Shown: positions 27,587 through 38,687 of the stretch, one piece after another
Layout of the letters: every line of letters starts with the position of its first letter
Numbering within the stretch: position 1 is the stretch's first letter
Assembly: GCA_018711205.1 (NCBI GenBank)
Contig: DVIO01000040.1
Location: 1-52,889 of the forward strand
Length of the DNA: 52,889 bases
Direction of reading: 5' to 3'
Source: Candidatus Avamphibacillus intestinigallinarum
Lineage (GTDB): Bacteria > Bacillota > Bacilli > Bacillales > Amphibacillaceae
Notes under the pieces: generated by a model
The model's input: only the letters and a program-made list of their open reading frames with translations
Told to the model about the DNA's origin: nothing
Database searches by the model: none
Program-made: the position numbers and the translations under genes

Positions 27587-28399
27587 TTATGCTTTACGTC
27601 CCTTTTCAATATAATCTTTAATAATCGACTCTTGAATAGATGGATTACATGTCAAAATCGAGTTTTTCTTTAATATATCAACTGGATCTCCATCTATATT
27701 TGTTGTGATACCCCCAACCTCTCGAACTAAAATCATGCCAGCTGCGATATCCCATGGACAGAGAGAATGTGATAAGTAACCATCAACTATACCTTCGGCT
27801 ACATAGCAAAATTCAAGTGCAGCTGATCCATATGTACGTGTGCCACGAACTTCTTGAATTAATTGTTCCATAACAGACTCGTCTACAAGTGTATTTGGAA
27901 TGAGCCAACGATTATTCATTGCTAAAACAGATTCACTAACTGTAAAATTACGTCGCAAAGGTTTTAAACGAATATGATTTTTATAAGCACCTTCATTCCG
28001 TTTTGCGTGATATAAATAATCCTGCATAATATCATAAACGAATGCAATTTCACCAATACCATCAACATAAATCGCAAGAGAAATCGCAAAATTTCGGCGT
28101 TGGTGTATGAAATTCGTGGTCCCATCAATTGGATCAATAATCCATACAACACCTTCTGTTGTATGAAGACGGTCTCCATATCCCTCTTCACTAATTAAAT
28201 GATGATCTGGATATTGTTCACGAATACGCATTGCAAAAAAACGTTCTGTTTCTTGATCGACTGTCGTGACCAAATCTCTTGGGCTTGATTTAGTATGAAT
28301 AACCAATGGGTCTAGCATTTGTTTACGCACACGCACGCCTGCTTCTAAAACCCATTCTTTTGCTTGCGTATATAATGTATCTCGAACCTCTTTATTCAT
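27587..28399 (-). CDS. suhB: Inositol monophosphatase family protein (SuhB/YktC)
   Basis: A 270-residue Mg-dependent phosphatase of the inositol monophosphatase superfamily. The metal-binding motifs are SEEGYGD (Glu), WIIDPIDGTTNFI (Asp-x-Asp-Gly-Thr) and CPWDIAAGMILVREVGG (Asp). The start at 28399 has GGGGG eight bases upstream. It corresponds to B. subtilis yktC in position between the ykt and yla blocks. Substrate may be inositol phosphate or another sugar phosphate such as 3'-phosphoadenosine 5'-phosphate; the sequence does not decide. Confidence 0.92.
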   Translation of the reverse strand: MNKEVRDTLYTQAKEWVLEAGVRVRKQMLDPLVIHTKSSPRDLVTTVDQETERFFAMRIREQYPDHHLISEEGYGDRLHTTEGVVWIIDPIDGTTNFIHQRRNFAISLAIYVDGIGEIAFVYDIMQDYLYHAKRNEGAYKNHIRLKPLRRNFTVSESVLAMNNRWLIPNTLVDESVMEQLIQEVRGTRTYGSAALEFCYVAEGIVDGYLSHSLCPWDIAAGMILVREVGGITTNIDGDPVDILKKNSILTCNPSIQESIIKDYIEKGRKA

Positions 28400-28500
28400 A
28401 ATTGTTCCCCCGTAACATTTATATATTATAATATCATACCAAAACAAAGAGGTTACGTCAGCTGTTTTTTCAAAATTTTGATAAGTTGAATCTTCTCAAG

Positions 28501-28533
28501 AAAATGACCTCAATATGATATTGAGACCATTTT
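28501..28533 (-). terminator. Terminator upstream of suhB, after a small gene
   Basis: AAAATGACCTCAATAT and ATATTGAGACCATTTT form a nearly perfect stem at the stop of the 61-residue protein gene, with T-rich flanks, so suhB is probably transcribed separately. Confidence 0.7.
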
Positions 28534-28538
28534 CATCA

Positions 28539-28724
28539 TTATACTATTTTCAACCATTCTTCTCTTAAATGTTCTAACGTTTCTTTTGTTTGTACTATTT
28601 TATCATAATCTTTTGCTTGCAAAGCATCATATAAAGTCATTAACTCATAATCAATTTCTAAACGAATCATTGGTAATTTCTTTTCAGCTTCCTTTTTTCT
28701 TAGAGCATCCATCACATAATTCAT
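28539..28724 (-). CDS. Small conserved helical protein in ykzI position
   Basis: A 61-residue charged, helical protein, beginning MNYVMDALRKKEAEKK, preceded by GGGGAGTGAAG at the right distance. It holds the place of the small ykzI gene between yktB and yktC in B. subtilis, so it may be its counterpart, but I cannot confirm that by motif. No cysteine or catalytic residues stand out. Function is unknown. Confidence 0.65.
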   Translation of the reverse strand: MNYVMDALRKKEAEKKLPMIRLEIDYELMTLYDALQAKDYDKIVQTKETLEHLREEWLKIV

Positions 28725-28926
28725 AAATCTTCACTCCCCTTTTGGATAGCTTAGCTTTAATACTAATGTATGAAAAAATGATTACTGATGTTCTAACATT
28801 CATACATTTGTGAAGTTGTTTATTACATTCCCCAATATGTTTTATTTTTAAACATGCCTTAAGCTTGACTATCATGTTTTTTTCACGAATAATAATAAAC
28901 AAATCGTACAGTAAAGGAGAAGACAT

Positions 28927-29553
28927 ATGACGTTCCAAGGTTTTACTCAATCTGATTTTGATACGTTTAATATTGATGGTTTAGAAGGTAGGATGGAAGC
29001 GATTCAAACAAGAATCCAACCGAAATTCAAAGAAATTGGTTCTAATTTAGAGGATTACTTATCAGCAAAACTAAATCAAGAAATGTATTTACATATAGCC
29101 AAACATGCAAGGCGAACCGTAAACCCACCAAATGACACGTGGCTAGCTGTTGCTGACAACAAACGTGGATACAAAAAACATCCTCATTTCCAAGTTGGGT
29201 TATGGGGAGATCATGTATTTATTTGGCTAGCCCTCATATATGAATTAGATTTCAAAGTGAAGATTGCTAAACAATTTATTGAGCATTACGATGAATTAAA
29301 GAGCTTACCTGGAGACTATGCAATTTCTTTAGATCATATGAAGAATCAATCAAAGACAATTGACACATTGGAACTTAAAGATGTCGAACGTTTTCGTGAT
29401 GTGAAAAAGGCTGAATTCTTAGTAGGTAAACGTATATATCCAAATGATCCAATACTACAAGACGGTCAAACATTTTTAAATGTCGTGCATGAAACAGTAG
29501 ATCAACTCCTCCCATTTTATAATATTGCAATTGGCGCCCGAAACCAATCATAA
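28927..29553 (+). CDS. yktB: UPF0637/DUF1054 family protein (YktB)
   Basis: A 208-residue soluble protein of the DUF1054 family. Signatures are GFTQSDFDTFNIDGLEGRM at the N terminus and KRGYKKHPHFQVGLWGDHVF in the middle, with conserved His and Trp residues. AAAGGAG lies upstream of the ATG. It converges with yktA; a long hairpin separates them. Function is unknown, though the family is widespread in Bacillales. Confidence 0.92.
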   Translation: MTFQGFTQSDFDTFNIDGLEGRMEAIQTRIQPKFKEIGSNLEDYLSAKLNQEMYLHIAKHARRTVNPPNDTWLAVADNKRGYKKHPHFQVGLWGDHVFIWLALIYELDFKVKIAKQFIEHYDELKSLPGDYAISLDHMKNQSKTIDTLELKDVERFRDVKKAEFLVGKRIYPNDPILQDGQTFLNVVHETVDQLLPFYNIAIGARNQS

Positions 29554-29608
29554 AAAAGGCACCCTTAGAATTAGGTATACAAGTCTAATTCTAAGGGTGT
29601 TCCTTTTA
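29552..29608. terminator. Bidirectional terminator between yktB and yktA
   Basis: AAAAAAGG, CACCCTTAGAATTAG and their complements form a 20-plus-bp stem with one small internal loop and a 10-base apical loop, with T runs on both strands. Confidence 0.87.
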
Positions 29609-29619
29609 TAAACTCACCT

Positions 29620-29886
29620 TTACATTTTAATAACATTGTCTTTTTCTGCTCGTGCACGTTTGATTACTTGAAAAGGAACATAGCCTGAACCTTTTTCAAA
29701 TGCTTGAAAATGCTGCTTTTCTACACTTTTAGCAGGTACAATTTCTTTAAAACGTTGATAAGCTAATAAAACATCCTCTGCTTTAATACGAGATTCATAC
29801 GCTTTTTCTATACAATTATAAAAGTTAACAACATCAATAATCTCTGATTTTGTCCACTCTTCTTCGAGTGGATAGTGATATCCCAA
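29620..29886 (-). CDS. yktA: UPF0223 family protein (YktA)
   Basis: An 88-residue helical protein of the UPF0223 family, with YHYPLEEEWTKSEIIDVVNF at the N terminus and VEKQHFQAFEKGSGYVPFQV near the C terminus. It follows the deacetylase gene by about 22 bases on the minus strand and probably shares its message. Function is unknown. Confidence 0.9.
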   Translation of the reverse strand: MGYHYPLEEEWTKSEIIDVVNFYNCIEKAYESRIKAEDVLLAYQRFKEIVPAKSVEKQHFQAFEKGSGYVPFQVIKRARAEKDNVIKM

Positions 29887-29908
29887 AACACATTCACCTC
29901 ACTATAAT

Positions 29909-30733
29909 TTAGTTTGTCTTAGAGTATCCTTTAATTTCCTTTGGGTCAACAAATGTATACCCTTGTTTATCTAATCCTTTTACAATTTCTTTTAATGCTG
30001 CATTTGTCCATTCTCGGTCATGCATTAAGATATTTGAGCCATTATTTAAAAACTCATTATTTAACGTAACTTCAAGTAAAGCATCCTTCGATTGATATTC
30101 AGGCTCCCAATCATAGCCAAAAGTCCAATTCATTAAGTGCATATTTTCTTGTTTAACAATATGCTTTGAAACATCTGTATTTTGCCCAAATGGTGCTCTA
30201 AAAAAACTCGGTTTATATCCAATTGTACGTTCTACTTTTTGATTAACTTTTAAAATTTCGTCTTCTTGTTCTGCTTTAGTAAGGTCTGGTAAGCTCTTAT
30301 GACTATATGTATGATTGCCGATATCAAAACCCATGTTATAAATTTCTTTTAAATTTTCTTCATCTGCAGCTGTTTCTAAAAAATGCCCATTTACAAAAAA
30401 GATAGCAGGTACTTTTAAATCTTTTAATGTTTTCGCCATCTCAACAGCATATCGATCCGGTGCATCATCAATGGTTAATAATACTACTTTTTCATTCGTA
30501 TCTTTTTCAATTGGTTCTATACTCCAGTTTGCTTCATTAATTTTATACTTAGGTTGTTCTTTTGATTTAGTATTCTTTTTATTGTTTTTAGATGTTTTAT
30601 GTTTTTCTTGTTTAACTGTCTTTTCTGTTGGTTTAGATACTACTTCCTTTTCTTTTTCACCTTGTGTTTTAGTTGAGCATCCTACGATTAATAATAAAAA
30701 AGCACATAATAAGAGTGGCATTTTTCTCTTCAA
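29909..30733 (-). CDS. Polysaccharide deacetylase (NodB domain) lipoprotein
   Basis: A 274-residue exported lipoprotein: signal peptide with lipobox LIVGC (Cys19), a Lys-rich linker (about 21-62), then a NodB homology domain (about 80-265). Metal-binding and catalytic residues are in place: TIDDAPD (Asp89 as base, Asp90), HTYSH (His141, His145), RAPFG and the C-terminal MHDREWT. It should deacetylate a cell-envelope polysaccharide, for example peptidoglycan N-acetylglucosamine; the true substrate is not shown. It lies 77 bases after pdhD, beyond a terminator. Confidence 0.9.
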   Translation of the reverse strand: MKRKMPLLLCAFLLLIVGCSTKTQGEKEKEVVSKPTEKTVKQEKHKTSKNNKKNTKSKEQPKYKINEANWSIEPIEKDTNEKVVLLTIDDAPDRYAVEMAKTLKDLKVPAIFFVNGHFLETAADEENLKEIYNMGFDIGNHTYSHKSLPDLTKAEQEDEILKVNQKVERTIGYKPSFFRAPFGQNTDVSKHIVKQENMHLMNWTFGYDWEPEYQSKDALLEVTLNNEFLNNGSNILMHDREWTNAALKEIVKGLDKQGYTFVDPKEIKGYSKTN

Positions 30734-30765
30734 AACAGTTACCTCCTTATCAGAATCAACATAAA

Positions 30766-30799
30766 GAAAAAGGAGTTACTCTTCATGAGTGAACTCCTC
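30766..30799 (-). terminator. Terminator at the end of the pdh operon
   Basis: On the minus strand, AGGAGTT-CACTC and GAGT-AACTCCT pair around ATGAA and are followed by TTTTTCTTT. It lies just after the pdhD stop. Confidence 0.75.
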
Positions 30800-30809
30800 T
30801 TCTATATCC

Positions 30810-32225
30810 TTATTTTTGTTTCATCATATGGATTGGTTTATCGATTGCAATTTCAGCTGCTTCCATAACCATTTCTCCAAGGCTTGGATGTGCATGAATT
30901 GTTAATGATAAATCTTCAGCCGTCATACCAGCTTCAACAGCTAATCCAATTTCTCCAATAATATCGCTCGCACTTGCGCCTGCAACTTGCCCACCAATGA
31001 TGACACCATCATCTTCGCGAACAATTAGTTTTACAAAACCTTCTGTTTCGTTTAAAGCAAGTGCACGTCCATTAACGGCATAAGGGAAACGTCCAGGTTT
31101 CACAGCAATGCCTTCATCTTTTGCATCCTTTTCAGAGTAACCAACAGAAGCAAGTTCTGGGTCAGTGAAACATACCGCTGGAATTCCTAAATAATCAATT
31201 TCAGATTTTTCACCAGCAATTGCTTCAGCTGCCACTTTACCTTCATAAGATGCTTTATGAGCAAGTGGTGGACCTGTAACAATATCACCAATTGCATAAA
31301 TATTCTCAACATTTGTTCTACACTGCTTGTCAATTTTAATTAAACCTCTGTCATCCACTTCAATACCAGCTTGTTCAAGACCAATTTCTTGCGTATTTGG
31401 ACGACGACCAACAGTTACTAAAACATAATCTGCATCAACAGTAACTTCTTCACCCTTAACTTCATATGTAACTTTAACACCGTCTTTTGATTCTTCTACA
31501 CCTTTTGCAAGTGCTTTTGTAACAACTGTTACACCTTTTTGTTTCAAACGACGTTTAACAAGGGCTGTCATTTGTTTTTCAAAACCGCCTAATATGTCTT
31601 TAGCGCCTTCAACAATTGTCACTTCTGATCCTAGGTTTGCATAAGCAGTCCCTAACTCAGTTCCAATGTAGCCACCGCCAATAACGACTAATTTTTTAGG
31701 CAATTCTTTTAAATTCAACGCACCAGTCGAGTCTAGGACACGATCTGAAAATTTAAATGTTGGGATTTCAATTGGAGTTGAACCAGTTGCAATAATTGCA
31801 TTTTTAAAAGTATATGTTTGTGAATTTTTCTCATCCATTACTTTAGCAGTGTTCTTATCAACAAAGAATACTTCACCTTTTGCAATTTCAACTTCATTAC
31901 CTGTTAGTAGGGATTCAACGCCCCCTGTTAACTTGTCGACTACTCCTGATTTCCACTCTTGAATTTTAGAGAAGTCAACTGACACATTATCAGTTTTAAT
32001 ACCTAGCTCATCATTCCCGCCAGCACTTACAACTTCATGTCCAGCTTGGATAAGTGCCTTTGACGGAATACAACCTACGTTTAAACAAACACCACCAAGG
32101 TTACCTTTCTCAACAATTGTAACTTTTTGTCCAAGCTGTGCTGCACGAATTGCAGCAACATAACCGCCTGGACCTGCACCAACTACTAATAGATCTGTTT
32201 CTACTGGAAAATCTCCTACTACCAT
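30810..32225 (-). CDS. pdhD: Dihydrolipoyl dehydrogenase (E3)
   Basis: A 471-residue FAD-disulfide oxidoreductase that reoxidises the lipoyl groups of the pyruvate dehydrogenase complex. FAD motif [12 protein letters not shown], redox disulfide [18 protein letters not shown] motif [13 protein letters not shown], and the C-terminal [10 protein letters not shown] with the catalytic His are all present. GGAGGG precedes the ATG. It follows pdhC by two bases and ends the operon. E3 may also serve other 2-oxo acid complexes. Confidence 0.98.
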   Translation of the reverse strand: MVVGDFPVETDLLVVGAGPGGYVAAIRAAQLGQKVTIVEKGNLGGVCLNVGCIPSKALIQAGHEVVSAGGNDELGIKTDNVSVDFSKIQEWKSGVVDKLTGGVESLLTGNEVEIAKGEVFFVDKNTAKVMDEKNSQTYTFKNAIIATGSTPIEIPTFKFSDRVLDSTGALNLKELPKKLVVIGGGYIGTELGTAYANLGSEVTIVEGAKDILGGFEKQMTALVKRRLKQKGVTVVTKALAKGVEESKDGVKVTYEVKGEEVTVDADYVLVTVGRRPNTQEIGLEQAGIEVDDRGLIKIDKQCRTNVENIYAIGDIVTGPPLAHKASYEGKVAAEAIAGEKSEIDYLGIPAVCFTDPELASVGYSEKDAKDEGIAVKPGRFPYAVNGRALALNETEGFVKLIVREDDGVIIGGQVAGASASDIIGEIGLAVEAGMTAEDLSLTIHAHPSLGEMVMEAAEIAIDKPIHMMKQK

Positions 32226-32227
32226 GC

Positions 32228-33511
32228 TTATCCCTCCATCATAATAAGTTGTGGATCGTTCAATAATTTCTTGATTTGATTTAATGCAAGCTGTGCTGTT
32301 GCACCATCGACAATTCTATGATCAAAGCTAAGTGATAATGCAAGCACTGGTGCTGCGACAATCTCTCCATTACGAACAATCGGTTTCTCTGCAATACGTC
32401 CAATACCTAATATAGCAGCTTCCGGATAATTAATGACTGGTGTAAACCATTGTCCACCAGCAGAACCTATATTAGTAATTGTACTTGACGCATCCTTCAT
32501 CTCGTTCGACGTTAGTATACCATCACGAGCCTTTTCTGCCAATGCATTAATTTCTTGTGAAATGTCAAAAATTGATTTTTTATCAGCATTTTTAACAACC
32601 GGAACAAGCAGGCCTTTATCTGTATCAGCTGCAATTCCAATATTGTAATAATGTTTATATACAATTTCGTCCGTTTCATCATCAATAGATGCATTGATAA
32701 TTGGGTATTTTTTAAGTGTTGAAACAATCGCTTTTACAACATATGGTAAGTATGTCAACTTAATGTCTTGTTCTAAAGCAATTTCCTTAAATTTCTTACG
32801 GTGAGCAACCAATTCTGTAACATCTATTTCATCAAGTAATGTTACATGTGGCGCTCTCGTCTTAGAATTGACCATTGCGTTTGCAATTGTTCTACGCATT
32901 GCTGTCATTTTTTCACGTGTTTCCGGTAATGGCCCTTCTGGAATACTCGTTGTTGGCGTTGCTTCTTGCTCTACTCCACTATCTTGACCTGTTTCCGTAA
33001 CAGTTTGATCTCCTGAAAGGTATGCATTTATATCTTCTTTTAAGATACGACCATTTTTTCCAGTACCTGTCACATTTTGGATTGCCACATCATTTTCACG
33101 TGCATACTTACGTACTGATGGCATTGCAATCACTTGTCGCTTATCCTCATTTGAATCATGTTCTTCTTTTACTGATGTATCTGCTTCAGACACCGTTTGC
33201 GCCTGTTCTTTGGTTTCTTCTGAGCCAGATTCTGAAGCTGTTTCTTCTACTTCTTCCTCTTCATCCTCGTAGCCTTCAGCATCAATTGTGACTAATGTTT
33301 GACCAACTGTCGCAACTGTACCTTCTTTAACATGTATTTTGTCAACAGTTCCATCCACTGGTGAAGGAATTTCAACAACTGCTTTATCGTTTTGCACTTC
33401 ACATAGCACGTCGTCTTCATTAACTTCTTTACCTTCCTGGATAAACCATTTGACTATTTCACCTTCATGGATACCTTCACCGATGTCGGGTAATTTAAAT
33501 ATAAAAGCCAT
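32228..33511 (-). CDS. pdhC: Pyruvate dehydrogenase E2, dihydrolipoamide acetyltransferase
   Basis: A 427-residue E2 chain: one lipoyl domain (about 1-78, [14 protein letters not shown] with the lipoylated Lys), an acidic linker, a peripheral-subunit-binding domain (about 130-165, [20 protein letters not shown]), a second flexible linker, and the catalytic domain (about 200-427) ending with the active-site pattern [15 protein letters not shown] single lipoyl domain is normal for Gram-positive E2. It sits between pdhB and pdhD. Confidence 0.97.
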   Translation of the reverse strand: MAFIFKLPDIGEGIHEGEIVKWFIQEGKEVNEDDVLCEVQNDKAVVEIPSPVDGTVDKIHVKEGTVATVGQTLVTIDAEGYEDEEEEVEETASESGSEETKEQAQTVSEADTSVKEEHDSNEDKRQVIAMPSVRKYARENDVAIQNVTGTGKNGRILKEDINAYLSGDQTVTETGQDSGVEQEATPTTSIPEGPLPETREKMTAMRRTIANAMVNSKTRAPHVTLLDEIDVTELVAHRKKFKEIALEQDIKLTYLPYVVKAIVSTLKKYPIINASIDDETDEIVYKHYYNIGIAADTDKGLLVPVVKNADKKSIFDISQEINALAEKARDGILTSNEMKDASSTITNIGSAGGQWFTPVINYPEAAILGIGRIAEKPIVRNGEIVAAPVLALSLSFDHRIVDGATAQLALNQIKKLLNDPQLIMMEG

Positions 33512-33537
33512 TACAGAAACCTCCTATCTGGTGTGTT

Positions 33538-34515
33538 TTAGAAGTTTATAACCTCTTGAATTTTATCAACTATATCTTGATGGTTAGGCAACCAAACCTC
33601 TTCTGCTTCTGAAAACGCATATACAGTATCTGGTGCAGTAACTCGTAAAATGGGTGCTTCTAAATGCAATATTGCTCGTTCTTGAATTTCTGCAATAACA
33701 TGCGAAGCAATACCAGCTTGTCTTTGCGCTTCTTGAACAACGACTACTCGATTTGTTTTTTCAACCGATTTAATAATCGTATCAATATCAATCGGAGATA
33801 CTGTACGCAGATCGATTACTTCCACATTTATATTTTCCTTTTCTAACTCTTCAGCAGCTTTCAATGAAGCATGTACCATAGCCCCATATGAAATAACCGT
33901 TATATCGGTTCCTTCTTTTTTAACAGCTGCTTTACATAAATCAACTGTGTAAGATTCCTCTGGAACCTCTTCACGGAAAGAACGATATAATTTCATATGT
34001 TCTAAAAACACAACGGGATCATTATCTCTTATAGAAGAGATTAACAAACCTTTTGCTTCATATGGTGTAGACGGAATAACAACTTTAATACCTGGTTGTT
34101 GTGCAATTAATCCTTCTAGTGAGTCTGCATGTAACTCAGGTGTGTGTACGCCTCCTCCAAATGGTGAGCGTATTGTAATAGGTTGTTGTACAGTATTGCC
34201 TGAACGATAACGTAATCTAGACATTTGCCCATTTATTGAATCCATCACTTCATACACAAAACCGAAGAATTGGATTTCAGGAACGGGTCTATATCCTTGT
34301 GTACTTAAACCAATAGCTAAACCACCAATTGCTGATTCTGCTAAAGGCGTGTCGAACACTCTATCTTCACCGAACTCTTTTTGCAAATTTTCAGTTGCTC
34401 TAAAAACACCGCCGTTTTGACCAACATCTTCACCGAAAACAAGGACATTTTCATCATTTGCAAGTTCTGTCCGTAAGCCATCTGTAATCGCTTGAATCAT
34501 AGTCATTTGAGCCAT
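33538..34515 (-). CDS. pdhB: Pyruvate dehydrogenase E1 component, beta subunit
   Basis: A 325-residue E1-beta subunit. The N terminus [18 protein letters not shown] and the motifs [15 protein letters not shown] and [18 protein letters not shown] are typical and include the thiamine-diphosphate-activating Glu region. The ATG at 34515, with AGGAGT seven bases upstream, fits the family; a longer reading would extend into pdhA. It overlaps no gene and follows pdhA directly. Confidence 0.97.
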   Translation of the reverse strand: MAQMTMIQAITDGLRTELANDENVLVFGEDVGQNGGVFRATENLQKEFGEDRVFDTPLAESAIGGLAIGLSTQGYRPVPEIQFFGFVYEVMDSINGQMSRLRYRSGNTVQQPITIRSPFGGGVHTPELHADSLEGLIAQQPGIKVVIPSTPYEAKGLLISSIRDNDPVVFLEHMKLYRSFREEVPEESYTVDLCKAAVKKEGTDITVISYGAMVHASLKAAEELEKENINVEVIDLRTVSPIDIDTIIKSVEKTNRVVVVQEAQRQAGIASHVIAEIQERAILHLEAPILRVTAPDTVYAFSEAEEVWLPNHQDIVDKIQEVINF

Positions 34516-34516
34516 A

Positions 34517-35980
<1,464 letters not shown>

Positions 35981-36634
35981 TTAATCCTTATACTTAATTT
36001 TCAGATCAGTACCTTCATAAAATTCTTTTTTAAGCTGATTATACTTTTCTGTTTCACTATTAAAAGATTCGTTTTTGGAGATTAATTTTTCGTATGTTTC
36101 ATTTAGTTTTTCTAAAGTTTTATCTACTTCTTTTTGCTCCACATCTTTTTTCTTTAATAAAGTATATAATGTTTTCTCATCTTTCAATGTGTCAGCATAT
36201 ATTTTATTAAAATCTTCATACGTTTTATAGCGCTTATCCATTTGTTTTTTCATCTCTTGAGCTTTTTTCTTAGTTTTTTCATTTTCTAATTTATCGATTG
36301 ATTTTTCAATTTTAGCAAATGTTGCTTTAGATTCCTCCATACTATCTTTTTCCTGTTTTAATTTATCTGTTCTTTTTTCAATGTTTTCTAAAGCATTGTT
36401 TGAATGTTTTTTGATTTTATCAAAATCATCTAAACTTAAATCGACAACTTGATCAAATATTTCATTTTCTTTTTCTTCTAACTTAGCAATTTCTTTTTGA
36501 CTGTTTTGAGCTGTCTCTTCTTTATCTACCGACTCTTCCAAGTTTTTATGTATTTTTTCAGCCGGACTATCACCACAAGCACTTAATAATAAACCAATCG
36601 CTAGTAGTACTGCTACGTATGTTATTTTTTTCAA
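35981..36634 (-). CDS. YkyA family putative cell-wall-binding lipoprotein
   Basis: A 217-residue lipoprotein: signal peptide with lipobox LLSAC (Cys20) and a long Lys/Glu-rich region that is almost entirely predicted coiled coil (about 30-210). Composition, size and position directly upstream of pdhA match the YkyA family of Bacillales. It is exported and anchored to the outer face of the membrane. No enzymatic residues are apparent; function is unknown. Confidence 0.82.
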   Translation of the reverse strand: MKKITYVAVLLAIGLLLSACGDSPAEKIHKNLEESVDKEETAQNSQKEIAKLEEKENEIFDQVVDLSLDDFDKIKKHSNNALENIEKRTDKLKQEKDSMEESKATFAKIEKSIDKLENEKTKKKAQEMKKQMDKRYKTYEDFNKIYADTLKDEKTLYTLLKKKDVEQKEVDKTLEKLNETYEKLISKNESFNSETEKYNQLKKEFYEGTDLKIKYKD

Positions 36635-36824
36635 TCTAATTCCCCCAATTTAATGACAGGTTTATAATTTTTCTCAGTATAACATCTAACTGAGTTGTTA
36701 TAAAATCATTTATAAGCTTACTGAAGCTGATTTATGTTAAAATCAAAACATACTTAAATGGTTAAAGACTATATTATTCAAATTTGAAATCTTTATCTAT
36801 ATAGATGAAAGGAGTTCCATTCAC

Positions 36825-37373
36825 ATGCTAACTATGGACGATATTGTAAGAGAAGGCCATCCGGCACTAAGGGAAAAATCTGTAGAGGTGGATTTACCTC
36901 CAACAGATGAAGAACTTGCGATGGCAAAGAAAATGTTAGAATTCCTAAAAAACAGCCAAGATGATGAAACCGCTGAACGTTGCAATTTACGACCCGGTGT
37001 TGGCCTTGCAGCTCCACAGCTAGGGATTAATAAACGAATTATGACTGTACATTTCGAAGATGCAAATGAAACATTATATAGCTATGCTATTTTCAATCCA
37101 AAAATCATTAGTCATTCAGTTGAAAAAGCTTATTTAGAAGGTGGAGAAGGTTGTCTCTCAGTTGATAGACCTGTAGAAGGCTATGTACCAAGACACGCTC
37201 GCATTACAGTAAGAGGTACTGATTTAGAAGGCAATCCTTTAAAATTACGTTTAAGGAATTATGCCGCAATTGTTTTTCAACATGAAATTGATCATTTAGA
37301 CGGCATTATGTTTTATGACCATATTGATGAAAAGAATCCATTCTTCATTCCCGATAACGCTAAAGCTATTTAA
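36825..37373 (+). CDS. def: Peptide deformylase
   Basis: A 182-residue metalloenzyme that removes the formyl group from nascent proteins. The three PDF motifs are present: GVGLAAPQ (residues 58-65), EGCLS (108-112, metal ligand Cys110) and HEIDH (153-157, ligands His153 and His157, catalytic Glu154). The insert before the first motif marks the long type-II form usual in Firmicutes. AAAGGAG lies upstream. It diverges from the YkyA-like gene and converges on the HAD gene. Confidence 0.97.
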   Translation: MLTMDDIVREGHPALREKSVEVDLPPTDEELAMAKKMLEFLKNSQDDETAERCNLRPGVGLAAPQLGINKRIMTVHFEDANETLYSYAIFNPKIISHSVEKAYLEGGEGCLSVDRPVEGYVPRHARITVRGTDLEGNPLKLRLRNYAAIVFQHEIDHLDGIMFYDHIDEKNPFFIPDNAKAI

Positions 37374-37382
37374 ACGTATATA

Positions 37383-37420
37383 ATAAGACAATGAGTTATA
37401 AACATAACTCATTGTCTTAT
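37383..37420. terminator. Bidirectional terminator between def and the HAD gene
   Basis: ATAAGACAATGAGTTAT and ATAACTCATTGTCTTAT form a 17-bp stem with a 4-base loop between converging genes. Confidence 0.83.
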
Positions 37421-37427
37421 GTACTTT

Positions 37428-38201
37428 TTAAATCAATTCTAGCTTCCTTAACGCATGTAGCACCCCGTCTTCATCTACAGTATTTGTTACATAGTCGGCA
37501 ACTGCTTTTAATGGCTCTACTCCATTTTCCATTGCAACTCCATAGCCTACAGCTTGCAGCATCTCGATATCATTTAAACCGTCTCCAAACCCGAATGAAT
37601 TTTCAGGGGCTATGCCACTCGCTTCTAAAAATTTTTTAATGCCAACTGCTTTATGACCATTGCCAGGCAGAACATCACAAGTATATTTATGCCACCGAAT
37701 GATACGTGATCTCCCTTGTTCACAACGCAGGGTATCCTCTTCATTCTCCTCACAGAATAATAATGCTTGATATATATTACGATTGATAATCTTTTCAAGA
37801 TTAACTTCAGGATATTCAAATTGTAATTTACTAAGACCTGATTTAATAAAAGGATGGTTCGGAACTGTGGCATTCATCTTCGTTTCATCCATAAAAATCA
37901 TCGGCACTTCTTTTTTCATCGCGATATTCCAAAGGCGCGATACTTCATCTTCGTCTATTGTATTTTTATAAATCACTTCATCATTCATAACGACATATTG
38001 ACCACTATAACTAATGTAGTTTTCAATATTTAATTCCTTTCTTAGCTCATTAAACATAAAGGGTGGTCTCCCCGTAGCAAACGCCACTTCTATATCGTTT
38101 TTCTTCAATTGTTGAATCGCTTCCCTCGTAGAGCGTGGTAACTCCTTCTTAGAATTTAACAACGTATTATCAATATCAAAAAAGACAATTTGTTTTGACA
38201 A
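37428..38201 (-). CDS. HAD superfamily hydrolase, Cof type (YkrA-like)
   Basis: A 257-residue HAD phosphatase with a C2 cap. Motif I is FFDIDNTLLNSK (nucleophile Asp8, acid Asp10), motif II AFATGRPP, motif III includes the Lys in GHKAVGIKKFL, and motif IV is FGDGLNDIEML. Such proteins act on sugar phosphates, flavins or other small phosphates; substrate cannot be read from sequence. It lies between def and the rpoY-rnjA region, as ykrA does in B. subtilis. Confidence 0.88.
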   Translation of the reverse strand: MSKQIVFFDIDNTLLNSKKELPRSTREAIQQLKKNDIEVAFATGRPPFMFNELRKELNIENYISYSGQYVVMNDEVIYKNTIDEDEVSRLWNIAMKKEVPMIFMDETKMNATVPNHPFIKSGLSKLQFEYPEVNLEKIINRNIYQALLFCEENEEDTLRCEQGRSRIIRWHKYTCDVLPGNGHKAVGIKKFLEASGIAPENSFGFGDGLNDIEMLQAVGYGVAMENGVEPLKAVADYVTNTVDEDGVLHALRKLELI

Positions 38202-38410
38202 ACCATATGCCTCCTAGAATGAAATATTGTAAATTGTTTAAAATAATATATATCGGTAAAGGAATGGTGAATCAGCTAAAAAATAAGTTTTTTAAAGAAA
38301 AAGCTATATTTTCATTTAATTATTTGTCATAAAGTACTATAATGATAATAAGAGGAATTGGGTCGGTTCATGTTTTGTATGCTTTTCGAATAGGAAAGGG
38401 GAGTCTTTCC
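38202..38410 (+). promoter_or_regulatory. Promoter region of the 25-codon gene
   Basis: This interval has no gene. On the plus strand a consensus TATAAT lies at about 38337-38342, some 70 bases before the mini-gene, but the -35 region is poor. The stretch just before the start is purine-rich (GGAAAGGGGAG), a strong ribosome site. Confidence 0.45.
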
Positions 38411-38488
38411 ATGTTAAAACGTTTAAAAGAAAAGCTTAAGAAACGAATAAAAGAATTATTAGGTAAAAAGAAAATGCCAACCACATAA
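38411..38488 (+). CDS. 25-residue cationic amphipathic peptide
   Basis: A 25-codon frame starting MLKRLKEKLKKRIKELL and ending MPTT. It is preceded by AGGAAAGGGGAG ten bases upstream, followed by its own terminator-like hairpin, and has a TATAAT upstream, so it looks like a complete small transcription unit. Lys/Arg number 11 and Glu number 2, giving a net charge near +9. Leu/Ile fall at positions 2, 5, 9, 13 and 16-17, which puts them on one face of a helix. I do not recognise a family. It could be a membrane-active or nucleic-acid-binding peptide, or the coding part of a regulatory RNA. Confidence 0.6.
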   Translation: MLKRLKEKLKKRIKELLGKKKMPTT

Positions 38489-38519
38489 ATATAATTCAAA
38501 ACCTTTGTAGCAACCCTAT

Positions 38520-38566
38520 CATACCATATTCATAGGTGTATTACAGAATATGTCGTATGCTTTTTT
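38520..38566 (+). terminator. Terminator after the 25-codon gene
   Basis: CATACCATATTC (38520-38531) pairs with GAATATG and GTATG (38546-38552, 38555-38559) with a 2-base bulge, then C and TTTTTT. The loop is about 14 bases. Confidence 0.65.
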
Positions 38567-38603
38567 AAGAATGTATAATCTTAGTCAACCATCGTTTATG
38601 GAC

Positions 38604-38632
38604 AAGGTTAGCCTATGAGTTAACCTTTTTTA
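38604..38632 (+). terminator. Terminator-like hairpin (possible attenuator) in the rpoY-rnjA leader
   Basis: AAGGTTA (38604-38610) and TAACCTT (38621-38627) with a 10-base loop and a following T run. It lies downstream of a consensus TATAAT (38574-38579) and about 60 bases before rpoY. An AACC at about 38587-38590 could pair with the GGTT of the stem instead, an arrangement seen in attenuators. Confidence 0.55.
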
Positions 38633-38687
38633 TCTATAATATGCATAATCAATATGCAAATTCGAATAAACTATTAGGAGAGATGAA

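Noticed and set aside
38489-38687. T-box or known riboswitch ahead of rpoY
   Set aside because: No T-box sequence or recognised riboswitch core is present; only a short terminator-like hairpin is seen.
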